From positions 1 to 53,461 of the forward strand of contig NZ_JAUDUY010000014.1 of NCBI RefSeq assembly GCF_030380815.1: a DNA stretch of 53,461 bases. Direction: 5' to 3'. The stretch comes from Robiginitalea aurantiaca. GTDB taxonomy: Bacteria; Bacteroidota; Bacteroidia; Flavobacteriales; Flavobacteriaceae. Shown piece by piece: positions 25,950 to 34,924 of this stretch. The translations under genes and the position numbers were made by a program. The notes beneath the pieces are model-generated. The model saw only the letters and a list, made by a program, of their open reading frames with translations. It was not told the origin of the DNA and made no database searches. Each line of letters opens with the position of its first letter. Positions within the stretch are counted from its first letter, which is position 1.

Positions 25950-27440
25950 TCAGGTTCGCTTCCAGAAATAAGGCGTCAGTAAGATAAGTACGGTAAAGAG
26001 TTCCAGCCTGCCTGCGAGCATCAAAAAGCAGCACCACCACTTGCCCAGTGCCGGCAGGTGATTGAAATTATTTAGGGGATTCAGGGTTCCGAAAGCAGGA
26101 CCGACATTCCCGAGGGATGATGCGGCACCCCCGATGGCCGACACAAAGTCCAGTCCCAGAAAACCGAGCACCAGGGCTCCAATTATAAACAAGAGCATAT
26201 ACAGCACGAAAAACGCGATAATGTTATAGACAATGTGTTCAGAGACTGTTTTCCCGTTAAACCGGACAGGGATAATGGCATTTGGATGCAGGGTTCTTTT
26301 GAATTCAAGCAGGCCATTTTTAATGATCAGGATGTGCCGCATTACCTTGATTCCACCCGCCGTAGAGCCTGCAGATCCTCCGGCGAACATAAGGCCGAAG
26401 AACACGATGGTCAGAAATGACGTCCATGCCGTAAAATCAGCCGTGACAAAGCCTGTAGTGGTGATCACAGCAAGCACCTGGAACAGCCCATGGCGAAACG
26501 CGCTCTCCGCGGGCCCAAATACCATGGGGTGGTATTCGGATACGGGAACCTCAGCTCTGAAGAAGACTACTGCCCCTACCAAAACCGCAAAAATTCCGAT
26601 AAATATCGCAAAGTATTTGAGCTCCTCATCCTGTATAATCTTTTGGATTCTCCCCTTAAAAGCAAAGTAGCTCAGGACAAAATTGGTACCCGCCAGGAAC
26701 ATAAACAACATGATAATGTACTGGATGAGCGGCCGGTCGTTCCAGTAGGCAACGCTCGTGTTCTTTGTGGAGAAACCTCCCGTAGAAAGCGTGGAAAGCG
26801 CATGATTCATCGCATCGAACAGGGACATGCCCGCGAGTTTGAGCAAGAGGGTCTCCGCAACGGTATAGCCGAGATAAATAAACCAAAGGCGTTTGGCCGT
26901 ATCCGTAATCCGTGGGTGTAATTTGTCTCCTCCTGGTCCCGGAGCCTCAGCGGCGAATAACTGCATCCCGCCAATTCCGAGAAGTGGGAGAATGGCAATG
27001 GCCAGAACGATTATCCCCATTCCACCTATCCAGTGCGTAAGGCTCCTCCAGAACAATATACCTTCCGGCAAAGCCTCGATATCCTCAAGTATAGAGGCCC
27101 CGGTAGTGGTATAACCGGACATGGTTTCGAAAAATGCATTGGTAACTCCGGGAATGCTGCCGGTAAGGATATAGGGCAGGATGCCCGAGGCCGACATAAT
27201 GATCCATCCCATGGCCACGATGATATAGCCCTCTTTTCTTTTAACCTCCTTTTTATGACCGCGGGTAAAGTACATCGCCAGCGTTCCCACGAATAAGGTT
27301 GTAATAGCCGCCAGGCTGATCCCCAGGGTAGCCCCGTCGGCATACAACCCGCTGATCAGTGCCGCCAAAGCCATAAAGCCACCGTTGAAAAGCAGCAGCA
27401 GGCCCATAAGATGAATGATTATTTTTGAATTCAGGCCCAT
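25950..27440 (-). CDS. trkH: Trk-type K+ transporter, membrane subunit
   Basis: 496 residues with about ten membrane helices. It shows the four-fold TrkH pore architecture with selectivity loops such as M-S-G-Y-T-T-T-G-A-S, L-S-T-G-G-F-S-T-K-N-T, T-T-T-G-F-V and G-N-V-G-P-A-F-G. It imports potassium, gated by TrkA. The start is 1 bp after the trkA stop on the same strand. Confidence 0.95.
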   Translation of the reverse strand: MGLNSKIIIHLMGLLLLFNGGFMALAALISGLYADGATLGISLAAITTLFVGTLAMYFTRGHKKEVKRKEGYIIVAMGWIIMSASGILPYILTGSIPGVTNAFFETMSGYTTTGASILEDIEALPEGILFWRSLTHWIGGMGIIVLAIAILPLLGIGGMQLFAAEAPGPGGDKLHPRITDTAKRLWFIYLGYTVAETLLLKLAGMSLFDAMNHALSTLSTGGFSTKNTSVAYWNDRPLIQYIIMLFMFLAGTNFVLSYFAFKGRIQKIIQDEELKYFAIFIGIFAVLVGAVVFFRAEVPVSEYHPMVFGPAESAFRHGLFQVLAVITTTGFVTADFTAWTSFLTIVFFGLMFAGGSAGSTAGGIKVMRHILIIKNGLLEFKRTLHPNAIIPVRFNGKTVSEHIVYNIIAFFVLYMLLFIIGALVLGFLGLDFVSAIGGAASSLGNVGPAFGTLNPLNNFNHLPALGKWWCCFLMLAGRLELFTVLILLTPYFWKRT

Positions 27441-27441
27441 A

Positions 27442-28791
27442 TTAGAGGAACAGCTTTTCTACCTCGGGAATCGCATTGGGCAGGCAACAGACTACGACCC
27501 GGTCCCCTTCCTCTATCCGGTAATCCCCCAGGGCTATAATACCCATATTGCCACGAATAACCCCACCAATACTGGCTTCCCTTGGAAACTCCATTTCACG
27601 GATCAGGGTTCCGGCCACTTCGGAGGTGGGTTTAACTACAAATTCGAGGATCTCCGCATTTAGGTTATTCAATCGGGTAAGTGCAACAACCTCTCCCCTC
27701 CGGACGTATCTGAATATGTTATTGGCAGCCAGGAGTTTTTTATTGATCAGCGTATCGACCCCAATGGACTGAGAAATCTGAAAATAGTCCATATTCTCCA
27801 CAAGGGCGATGGTCTTTTTGATGTGCTTGGACTTTGCGACCAGGCACGACATGATATTCGTCTCGGAATTTCCCGTCACCGCGATAAATGCATCCATGGA
27901 TTCCAGGCTCTCTTCCTCAAGGAGTTCCACATTCCGACAGTCTCCATTGATAACCAGGGCATTGGGAAGCATATCCGCCACCTCAAAAGCCTTGTTTTTA
28001 TCCTTCTCGATGATCTTGACATTGAATCGCTTCTCGCAAAGGTCCCGTGCAGCCTTGGTCCCGACTTTGCTCCCCCCCACAATCATCACATTCCGAATTT
28101 GCTCTTTCTTTTTCCCGGTGAGTTTATAGAGTTCATCCATCCCTTTACGGTCCGTGATGAAATAGACCTGGTCCTCTATCATGAACTCCGTATCCCCCCT
28201 GGGTATGAGGGTAAACTGGGTCCCCCTGCGTTGCAGGGCAATGGGCATAAAATGTAATTCCGGAAAAATACGGGCCGCCTCTTTTACAGTTTTCCCCACA
28301 AAAGGCGCTGATTTTGGCAGGGAAACCCCGACCATTATTAGGAGTCCCCCTTCAAATTCATAGGTGTCGTTAAAGGCTGACTGGCTTAAAAGCAGGTTGA
28401 TCTCCGCTGCGGCCAGCTCTTCGGGGGAGATCAATTCATCAATTCCCAGTTCCGAAAAGTTAATGCGGTCTTTGTACTCGACAAACTCGGTATTTGAGAT
28501 TCGCGCGATGGTCTTCTTTGAACCCAGTTGCTTGGCGAGCAGGCAGAGGGTGATATTCGTTGTTTCTGAAGAAGTAACCCCAATGACCAGGTCTGAATTT
28601 CCCACCTGGGCATTCTTCAGAATAGAGATGCTTGTGGCATCCCCCCGAAGCACGCGGATGTCGAGGTGACCCTCGGCATAGGACAGACTTTCCTTATCTG
28701 TATCGATCAGGGTAATATCCTGGGATTCGTAAGAGAGTAATTTTGCGAGATGAAATCCGACTTCTCCCGCGCCAGCGATGATGATTTTCAT
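27442..28791 (-). CDS. trkA: Trk system K+ uptake regulatory protein TrkA
   Basis: 449 residues: two RCK units. Each has a Rossmann domain (M-K-I-I-I-A-G-A-G-E-V-G-F-H-L at 1-15; V-M-I-V-G-G-S-K-V-G-T near 234) followed by a TrkA-C domain. It binds NAD(H) or nucleotides and gates TrkH at the cytoplasmic face. The operon order is trkA then trkH. A minus-strand TAATTTTG box lies at 28894-28887. Confidence 0.96.
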   Translation of the reverse strand: MKIIIAGAGEVGFHLAKLLSYESQDITLIDTDKESLSYAEGHLDIRVLRGDATSISILKNAQVGNSDLVIGVTSSETTNITLCLLAKQLGSKKTIARISNTEFVEYKDRINFSELGIDELISPEELAAAEINLLLSQSAFNDTYEFEGGLLIMVGVSLPKSAPFVGKTVKEAARIFPELHFMPIALQRRGTQFTLIPRGDTEFMIEDQVYFITDRKGMDELYKLTGKKKEQIRNVMIVGGSKVGTKAARDLCEKRFNVKIIEKDKNKAFEVADMLPNALVINGDCRNVELLEEESLESMDAFIAVTGNSETNIMSCLVAKSKHIKKTIALVENMDYFQISQSIGVDTLINKKLLAANNIFRYVRRGEVVALTRLNNLNAEILEFVVKPTSEVAGTLIREMEFPREASIGGVIRGNMGIIALGDYRIEEGDRVVVCCLPNAIPEVEKLFL

Positions 28792-28886
28792 TCAGTAGAG
28801 CATTGGTACGGGCAGACACAAACCATAAGCCATGTGAAGTAAACAGCCCTTTAATCCGGTGGTAAGCCATCGAAAATACTGCAGGA

Positions 28887-28894
28887 CAAAATTA
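28887..28894 (-). promoter_or_regulatory. Minus-7 box of trkAH
   Basis: Minus-strand TAATTTTG (plus CAAAATTA), a full TAnnTTTG match about 95 bp upstream of the trkA start. Confidence 0.45.
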
Positions 28895-28982
28895 CGGATT
28901 TTTATCATTCCGGGCCTAAAAGTAGTTCGGGAGATTTTACAGGAATGAACACTACATTGAAGTTCAGATTACTGCAATGCGT

Positions 28983-28990
28983 TATCTTTG
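28983..28990 (+). promoter_or_regulatory. Minus-7 box of menG/ubiE
   Basis: TATCTTTG followed by CA, full TAnnTTTG match, 18 bp before the ATG at 29009. A TTG codon at 28988 inside the box is therefore not the start. Confidence 0.6.
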
Positions 28991-29008
28991 CACCTCAATC
29001 AGGTTGAG

Positions 29009-29737
29009 ATGGCTAAACCAGTACTTCCATATAAGGATTCTGACCAGAATAAAAAGGAACAGGTACGTCAGATGTTCGATACAATTTCCGGAAAATACGA
29101 CGGCCTGAACCGTCTGATTACCTTCGGGACCGATACACTCTGGCGCAAAAGGTTGATCCGGCTGGTCAGCGAACAGAACCCGCACTCCGTGCTTGATATC
29201 GCCACAGGAACCGGCGATTTAGCGCTCGCATTTGGCGCTACAGATGCCAAAGAGGTCGTGGGGCTCGACCTCTCTCCGGGAATGCTTGAAATCGGAAAGA
29301 AAAAAGTCGTTTCAAAAGGACTTGAGGAAAAAATATCCATGGTTGTGGGTGATAGTGAAGCCCTGGACTTTGAGGATGCATCCTTCGACGCCGTAACTGT
29401 AGCTTTCGGAGTGCGGAATTTTGAAAACCTCGACAAAGGCCTTTCTGAAATCCACAGGGTCCTGAAACCCGGGGGAATCCTGGCAATTCTCGAAACCTCT
29501 GTCCCGGAGAAAAAATTCTTTAAATGGGGGTATCAGCTATATGGTAACCACGTGCTGCCCCTCCTCGGGAAACTCTTCTCGGCTGAGGGTACAGCCTATT
29601 CCTATCTTTCGGAGTCGGCAGCAGCGTTTCCATACGGACAGGAATTCAACAATATTTTAGAGAAAAACGGGTTTATAGGTATGAAACACGAACCCCAAAC
29701 CTTTGGGGTTGCCACGATATACACTGCGACAAAATAA
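29009..29737 (+). CDS. menG: Demethylmenaquinone methyltransferase
   Basis: 242 residues from ATG 29009 (MAKPVLPYKD). Last step of menaquinone synthesis, SAM-dependent. UbiE/MenG signatures: F-D-T-I-S-G-K-Y-D-G-L-N-R, V-L-D-I-A-T-G-T-G-D-L-A, V-G-L-D-L-S-P-G-M-L, V-A-F-G-V-R-N-F-E and the R-V-L-K-P-G-G loop. Also called ubiE; menaquinone is the expected substrate in Bacteroidota. It is followed 3 bp later by porT, an arrangement I recall from other Bacteroidota. Confidence 0.95.
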   Translation: MAKPVLPYKDSDQNKKEQVRQMFDTISGKYDGLNRLITFGTDTLWRKRLIRLVSEQNPHSVLDIATGTGDLALAFGATDAKEVVGLDLSPGMLEIGKKKVVSKGLEEKISMVVGDSEALDFEDASFDAVTVAFGVRNFENLDKGLSEIHRVLKPGGILAILETSVPEKKFFKWGYQLYGNHVLPLLGKLFSAEGTAYSYLSESAAAFPYGQEFNNILEKNGFIGMKHEPQTFGVATIYTATK

Positions 29738-29740
29738 GGT

Positions 29741-30433
29741 ATGAGACACATCTGGTTGCTCTTAATTGCCCTGGCTTTGGGCCAGCCGGTTAGCGCTCAG
29801 TTCAATGAAAAGCCAATTCTCAATCTTCAGAATGAGGACCTCGCGAGATTTAACTGGGGTTATTTCCTCGGTTTCAATCAATACGATTTCAAATTTGAGT
29901 ACAAAGATGACCTTGGAGATATCCTGGTGAGTAAATCCGTTGGTTTTAATGTGGGACTTATCGGGGAAATGCGGTTAAATGAATTTTTTGACCTGCGTTT
30001 TGAGCCCGGACTTTTTTACACCCGACGCGATTTGGGATTCCCGGGTTTTACCTCTGAGAACGAAGCCATTCGGGAAGTACAGTCCACCTACATCAACTTT
30101 CCCCTCTTGCTCAAGGTGAGCACCCGGCGCCTGGGAAATTTTAAACCTTTTATCATCGGAGGTGTCGGAGCAGCTCTGAATCTAAGCAGTAATGAGGATT
30201 CCCCTGATGACAACAGCAGTGGCACCTTCCGGATGAAACGACAGGTTTTCAACTACGAAATAGGGTTTGGAATCGATTTTTACCTCGAGTACTTTAAGTT
30301 TTCACCTTCCATCAGAGGGGTTTTTGCCCTATCTGATGAATTGTTCAGGGATACGGACCCCAATAGTCCCTGGACCGGGAATATCGAGTCGATGAAAACC
30401 CGTGGGTTGTTTATTAACTTCACTTTTGAATAG
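29741..30433 (+). CDS. porT: Type IX secretion outer-membrane protein PorT/SprT
   Basis: 230 residues with signal peptide (about 1-19, ending VSAQ). Predicted eight-strand outer-membrane beta-barrel: alternating strands such as W-G-Y-F-L-G-F-N-Q-Y-D-F and F-D-L-R-F-E-P-G-L-F-Y, ending with phenylalanine-rich G-L-F-I-N-F-T-F-E. The N-terminal N-L-Q-N-E-D-L-A-R-F-N-W-G segment and the position after menG fit PorT (SprT in F. johnsoniae), required for T9SS secretion. Its last 14 bp overlap the end of the convergent RNA methyltransferase gene. Confidence 0.85.
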   Translation: MRHIWLLLIALALGQPVSAQFNEKPILNLQNEDLARFNWGYFLGFNQYDFKFEYKDDLGDILVSKSVGFNVGLIGEMRLNEFFDLRFEPGLFYTRRDLGFPGFTSENEAIREVQSTYINFPLLLKVSTRRLGNFKPFIIGGVGAALNLSSNEDSPDDNSSGTFRMKRQVFNYEIGFGIDFYLEYFKFSPSIRGVFALSDELFRDTDPNSPWTGNIESMKTRGLFINFTFE

Positions 30434-31151
30434 CGGCCATTCCCCTGCGAATCTCATAAAGGAGGATTCCTGCAGCTGTACCCAGGTTCAGACTCTCGGC
30501 CCCCGTATCCGCATAAGGCTTAATACTGAGGGTCTGCGTAAGTATTTCCCTGAGTTCTGAAGAGATGCCGTGCGACTCACTACCCATCAACAGGATGCCC
30601 TGATCCGGAAATGAAAACGCTGCGGCCGATGTCCCGTGCATATCTGCGCCAAAAACAGGCAGGCCACATTCCGTAAGGACTTTTTGAAGGGGAAGATAAT
30701 GAAGGTTCACCCGCGCAAGGGAACCCATACTGGCCATGACCACTTTAGGATTAAAGGCATCAACGGAGTCCGGCGAGCATATGATATCCCGTATTCCAAA
30801 CCAGTCACACAACCGGATGATTGTACCGAGGTTCCCCGGGTCGCGTACCTGATCCAGAGCGAGTACCCAACCCTTATAGTCCGGAGCGGCCTCCCTGGGA
30901 ATCTCAAAAACACCAAGTATTTTATTGGGCTGCACAAGGGTACTGACGGATTTGAGTTCCCGTTCGGAGAGCGGCTCCGCTTCGGGAAAAGAATCCATGA
31001 TTTCAGAGCTGTACAGGTGCTTTGGCACCCAGCCCGCGCTGGTAAAAGCGGTCACGACCTTTACCCCTTCGGCCAGAAAGAGACCATTGAGGTTACGGTA
31101 CTTTTTTTGATGCAGACTTTTTATAAATTTTAATTCCCTTTTGGCAACCAT
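30420..31151 (-). CDS. SpoU/TrmH-family RNA 2'-O-ribose methyltransferase
   Basis: 243 residues from ATG 31151 (MVAKRELKFIKSLHQKK); an in-frame upstream ATG at 31193 would fall in the divergent tamL promoter and gives a non-conserved extension. SPOUT knot motifs: D-Q-V-R-D-P-G-N-L-G-T-I-I-R, G-S-E-S-H-G-I-S and S-L-N-L-G-T-A-A-G-I-L-L-Y-E. An N-terminal substrate-binding domain is present. Target RNA unknown; 23S rRNA is likely by family. Confidence 0.92.
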   Translation of the reverse strand: MVAKRELKFIKSLHQKKYRNLNGLFLAEGVKVVTAFTSAGWVPKHLYSSEIMDSFPEAEPLSERELKSVSTLVQPNKILGVFEIPREAAPDYKGWVLALDQVRDPGNLGTIIRLCDWFGIRDIICSPDSVDAFNPKVVMASMGSLARVNLHYLPLQKVLTECGLPVFGADMHGTSAAAFSFPDQGILLMGSESHGISSELREILTQTLSIKPYADTGAESLNLGTAAGILLYEIRRGMAAIQK

Positions 31152-31169
31152 ACAAATAATGTAATTTTG
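31141..31169 (+). promoter_or_regulatory. Promoter of tamL
   Basis: TTG at 31141-31143, an 18-bp spacer and TAATTTTG at 31162-31169, one of the best full matches to the Bacteroidota TTG / TAnnTTTG promoter in the window. The ATG at 31176 lies 6 bp after the box; GTG at 31197 is an alternative. Confidence 0.65.
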
Positions 31170-31175
31170 GCTTAT

Positions 31176-33764
31176 ATGAGAGCCCGCTGGCACGTTGTGA
31201 AACTCCCCGCTAAAATAGGATTATTCTTGGTGGGGCTTAGTTTTTTCTCCTGCAACGTCCTGAAAAGGGTAGAGCCGGACGAGCTCCTGCTGACCGATTT
31301 TGAGGTTTATGCGGATAGTGTTAAAACGACAAACTCCGATGTACAAAGCCTCGTGAGCCAGAAGCCCAATAGCAGGGTTCTCGGAATCCCCTTAAAACTT
31401 CACTTATACAATCTGGCAAAACCAAATCCCGACTCCGCCTATCAGGATTGGCTGTACCGGAAAGAGAATCGTTATGACCGCCTCGAGGCAATTCTTTCCC
31501 AGAAACAGGTGGAACGCCTAGGGGAATCCTTTTTCGTTTCCGGCCTGAGCAACGGGCTCAAGAAGGCAGGAGAGGCACCGGTTGTCATAGACAGCAGCCT
31601 TACACAAAAATCTCTGGATCGCATACGGGCCTATTACAATACCAAGGGGTACTTCAACAATACCGGAAGTGCCCGGGTAGATACCACAGACAAACAAAGA
31701 GCTTCGACGCGCTACGACATCGACCTGGGCAAACCTTATATTATTGACACGATTTCATATCGGTTTTCCTCACCTGCCGTGGATTCCATTTATCAATTGC
31801 ACAAGGAGGAATCCCTGGTTCGGTCTGGGGAACAGTTCGATCTCGTGAATTTTACAGCGGAGCGGGAACGCCTGACAGATCTTTTCAGAAACACGGGAAT
31901 CTGGAATTTCCAGGAAAGCACAATCAATTACGACATTCTCAGGGATACGATTCTCGACCGCGATGACCAGTTGATGGAGGTTGAACTCAATATTGAGAAC
32001 CCGCGCCTGAGAGGTGGTGGACAAGCTCCCCCTTACAGGGTCCACCGCATTGACTCTGTAAATATCTTTGTGAATTACAACTTTCAGGATCAGAAAGATT
32101 CGCTTCAATCCATTACCGAGGATAATTTTACGATCTATTACAAGGACAAACTGCGATATAAGCCCAAGGCCTTGCTGAATGCAGTTTTCCTCGAACACGG
32201 GCAGGTCTATCGGGAAATTGACCGCATAAGGACCTACAGGCAAATCAACAACCTGAATTCGTTTCGATACCCGAATATAGAGCTGGTGGATCAGGGAGAC
32301 GAACTGCTTACCACAAACATCTATCTTTCCGCCCGACCCAGAAATTCCCTGAGCCTGGATCTGGATGTGATTCACTCTAACATACAGCGGATCGGTATCG
32401 GGGTCGGAGCCGCCCTGGTTACGCGAAATGTTTTTGGCGGGGCAGAAATGTTGAGTCTTAACGGCAGGGCAACTTTTGGTTTCCTGAGTGATCAATCCCT
32501 TCCAGAGGACTTTTTCACCGAGATTTCGGCGGATATTAATCTGATTTTTCCCAGGATCTGGATGTTCTCTTTTGTGAATGCCCAGCGGGTCATCCCAAAC
32601 TACATGCTCCCCCAATCCAGGATATCATTCGGAACCACATTCCAGAAAAATATCGGCCTCGACAAGCAGACTTTAAATCTGCTCCTGGGCTATACCTGGA
32701 GTCCCAATGTCAAAACAAAGAATGCTTTTGAGCTCCTCAATATAGAATACGTCCGGAACCTGAATCCCGAAAACTTCTACAACGTATACCAGAGTACCTA
32801 TGGCCGCCTCAATGATATTGCTGAGAAGGATGATTACCAGAGCAACCCGGACCTGGCTGATTTTTACGAGCCTGCAGATGATCCGGACGACCCCCAGCGG
32901 CTTATTATTCCCGATGGGACGACAGGGTTTACCAATGCTATTTTGACCGGTAGTGTGCCGCCTCAGGACCCGGATGACTTCGGGGATGTATTCCGTATTG
33001 AAGAGCGGAGGGTCCGCCTGACGGAAAACAACTTTATTTTCTCATCAAATTATCAATTCACCTTAAACAATCAATCCGACCTCAACGACAGGAGCTTTCA
33101 CCAGTTCCGATGGCGCGTTGAAACGGCCGGAAACATCCTATCTGCCTTTGCAGGTATTTTATCACTGGGAAAAAACGAAGCCGGGCAAAACCTCCTTTTT
33201 GGAGTACCCTATTCGCAATACGTCAAAACCGAGGTGGAGTATATCAAGCACTGGGCGTTGACCGCGACCAATGTGCTGGCTTTTCGCTCTTTTGCCGGTA
33301 TTGCCATCCCCTATGGAAATGCGGATAACATTCCATTTGTCCGGAGTTATTTTGCGGGTGGTTCCAATGATAACCGGGCCTGGTTCCCCTATTCCCTGGG
33401 TCCCGGTAGTACCGACAATATTAATGACTTCAATGAAGCGAATTTCAAACTGGCCTTTAACCTGGAATACCGGTTCCCCATTATCGGAGATTTAAAGGGT
33501 GCCTTGTTTACAGATGTGGGGAACATCTGGAATGTATGGGACCAGACCACCTTGGATTCTGCCACTTTCAGCGGCTTTGAATCCCTCAAGGATATCGCAG
33601 TGGGTACGGGATTTGGCCTGCGATATGATTTCTCCTTTTTTGTATTTCGGGCAGATATGGGCTTTAAGACCTACAATCCGGCACGGATTCCCTCCCAAAG
33701 ATGGTTTGCTGAGTATAACTTTGCAAATTCGGTGGTACAGATCGGAATCAATTATCCGTTTTAA
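31176..33764 (+). CDS. tamL: Translocation and assembly module lipoprotein TamL (Omp85 family)
   Basis: About 862 residues. Lipoprotein signal ending L-S-F-F-S-C (Cys26 from ATG 31176). The middle holds POTRA-like segments (I-R-A-Y-Y-N-T-K-G-Y-F-N near 155) and the C-terminal half is an Omp85 surface-antigen barrel with G-I-G-V-G-A-A-L-V-T-R-N-V-F-G-G-A-E, S-Y-F-A-G-G-S-N-D-N-R-A-W and L-E-Y-R-F-P-I. TamL is the Bacteroidota lipidated relative of BamA/TamA and works with TamB in outer-membrane assembly. No tamB lies beside it here. The start could also be GTG 31197, which keeps the signal peptide. Confidence 0.9.
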   Translation: MRARWHVVKLPAKIGLFLVGLSFFSCNVLKRVEPDELLLTDFEVYADSVKTTNSDVQSLVSQKPNSRVLGIPLKLHLYNLAKPNPDSAYQDWLYRKENRYDRLEAILSQKQVERLGESFFVSGLSNGLKKAGEAPVVIDSSLTQKSLDRIRAYYNTKGYFNNTGSARVDTTDKQRASTRYDIDLGKPYIIDTISYRFSSPAVDSIYQLHKEESLVRSGEQFDLVNFTAERERLTDLFRNTGIWNFQESTINYDILRDTILDRDDQLMEVELNIENPRLRGGGQAPPYRVHRIDSVNIFVNYNFQDQKDSLQSITEDNFTIYYKDKLRYKPKALLNAVFLEHGQVYREIDRIRTYRQINNLNSFRYPNIELVDQGDELLTTNIYLSARPRNSLSLDLDVIHSNIQRIGIGVGAALVTRNVFGGAEMLSLNGRATFGFLSDQSLPEDFFTEISADINLIFPRIWMFSFVNAQRVIPNYMLPQSRISFGTTFQKNIGLDKQTLNLLLGYTWSPNVKTKNAFELLNIEYVRNLNPENFYNVYQSTYGRLNDIAEKDDYQSNPDLADFYEPADDPDDPQRLIIPDGTTGFTNAILTGSVPPQDPDDFGDVFRIEERRVRLTENNFIFSSNYQFTLNNQSDLNDRSFHQFRWRVETAGNILSAFAGILSLGKNEAGQNLLFGVPYSQYVKTEVEYIKHWALTATNVLAFRSFAGIAIPYGNADNIPFVRSYFAGGSNDNRAWFPYSLGPGSTDNINDFNEANFKLAFNLEYRFPIIGDLKGALFTDVGNIWNVWDQTTLDSATFSGFESLKDIAVGTGFGLRYDFSFFVFRADMGFKTYNPARIPSQRWFAEYNFANSVVQIGINYPF

Positions 33765-33778
33765 AGGTGATTATTTAT

Positions 33779-33786
33779 TACTTTTG
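33779..33786 (+). promoter_or_regulatory. Minus-7 box of fbaA-accD
   Basis: TACTTTTG followed by CC, a full TAnnTTTG match 34 bp upstream of the fbaA ATG at 33821. Confidence 0.55.
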
Positions 33787-33820
33787 CCTCAGTTTTAATC
33801 CAATATTTAAGACCTGACCT

Positions 33821-34888
33821 ATGGGCCATTCAATTAAACCGGGGGTAGCCACCGGAGACGAAGTACAGCAGATTTTCCGATATGCAAAAGAAAAAGGGTT
33901 TGCCCTTCCGGCAGTAAATGTCATCGGATCGGATAGCATCAATGCGGTTTTAGAAACTGCGGCCCAGCTCAACGCCCCCGTAATCATCCAATTCTCGAAC
34001 GGAGGAGCCCAGTTCAATGCGGGAAAGGGCCTTTCCAATGAAGGTCAGCAAGCTGCCATACTCGGAGCTATTGCCGGGGCCAAACACATCCATCAGCTGG
34101 CCGAAGCTTATGGTGCCACGGTTATCCTGCATACAGATCACTGCGCTAAAAAACTTCTGCCCTGGATCGATGGCTTGCTGGATGCCAGTGAAGCCTATTA
34201 CAAAGATCACGGCAAATCGCTCTTCAGCTCTCACATGATCGATCTCTCCGAAGAACCTATAGAGGAAAACATCGCGATCTGCAAGACCTATTTGGAGCGC
34301 ATGGACAAGATGGGCATGACCCTGGAGATCGAACTTGGGATTACAGGCGGGGAAGAAGATGGCGTAGATAATACAGATGTGGACGATTCCAAACTCTATA
34401 CACAACCAGAGGAAGTGGCCTACGCCTATGAGGAACTCTCCAAGGTGAGTCCCCGATTTACCATAGCTGCTGCTTTTGGTAACGTTCACGGGGTATATAA
34501 GCCCGGAAATGTGAAACTCACACCGAAAATCCTGAAGAACTCTCAGGAGTACCTCAGTGAGAAACATGGCCTGGGGCACAATCACATTGACTTTGTATTT
34601 CACGGAGGCTCGGGTTCAACCTTAGCCGAAATCCGGGAGGCCATTGGTTATGGGGTGATCAAAATGAATATTGACACCGACCTTCAATACGCCTTCATGG
34701 AAGGCATCCGAGATTATATGGATGCTAAAAAAGACTACCTTAAAGCCCAGATCGGAAATCCGGAAGGAGCAGACCAGCCCAACAAGAAATACTACGATCC
34801 CCGGGTGTGGTTAAGGGAGGGTGAAAAGACTTTCGTTCATCGGCTGACAAAAGCCTTTGAAGATCTCAATAACGTAAATACCTTATAA
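33821..34888 (+). CDS. fbaA: Class II fructose-bisphosphate aldolase
   Basis: 355 residues. Zinc-dependent cleavage of fructose-1,6-bisphosphate in glycolysis/gluconeogenesis. Seen: F-A-L-P-A-V-N-V, P-V-I-I-Q-F-S-N-G-G-A, the zinc/catalytic motif H-T-D-H-C-A-K-K, L-E-I-E-L-G-I-T-G-G-E-E-D-G-V and F-H-G-G-S-G-S. Its length fits the class IIA (E. coli FbaA-like) group. accD follows after 36 bp. Confidence 0.96.
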   Translation: MGHSIKPGVATGDEVQQIFRYAKEKGFALPAVNVIGSDSINAVLETAAQLNAPVIIQFSNGGAQFNAGKGLSNEGQQAAILGAIAGAKHIHQLAEAYGATVILHTDHCAKKLLPWIDGLLDASEAYYKDHGKSLFSSHMIDLSEEPIEENIAICKTYLERMDKMGMTLEIELGITGGEEDGVDNTDVDDSKLYTQPEEVAYAYEELSKVSPRFTIAAAFGNVHGVYKPGNVKLTPKILKNSQEYLSEKHGLGHNHIDFVFHGGSGSTLAEIREAIGYGVIKMNIDTDLQYAFMEGIRDYMDAKKDYLKAQIGNPEGADQPNKKYYDPRVWLREGEKTFVHRLTKAFEDLNNVNTL

Positions 34889-34924
34889 TTGGAAGGTAAC
34901 CAAGAATCTATAAAAGACGAACAT

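Noticed and set aside
31770-32615. 281-codon minus-strand frame inside tamL
   Set aside because: Antisense shadow of the Omp85 gene with no recognisable domain or ribosome site.
33950-34603. 217-codon minus-strand frame inside fbaA
   Set aside because: Antisense shadow; the aldolase motifs on the plus strand are unambiguous.
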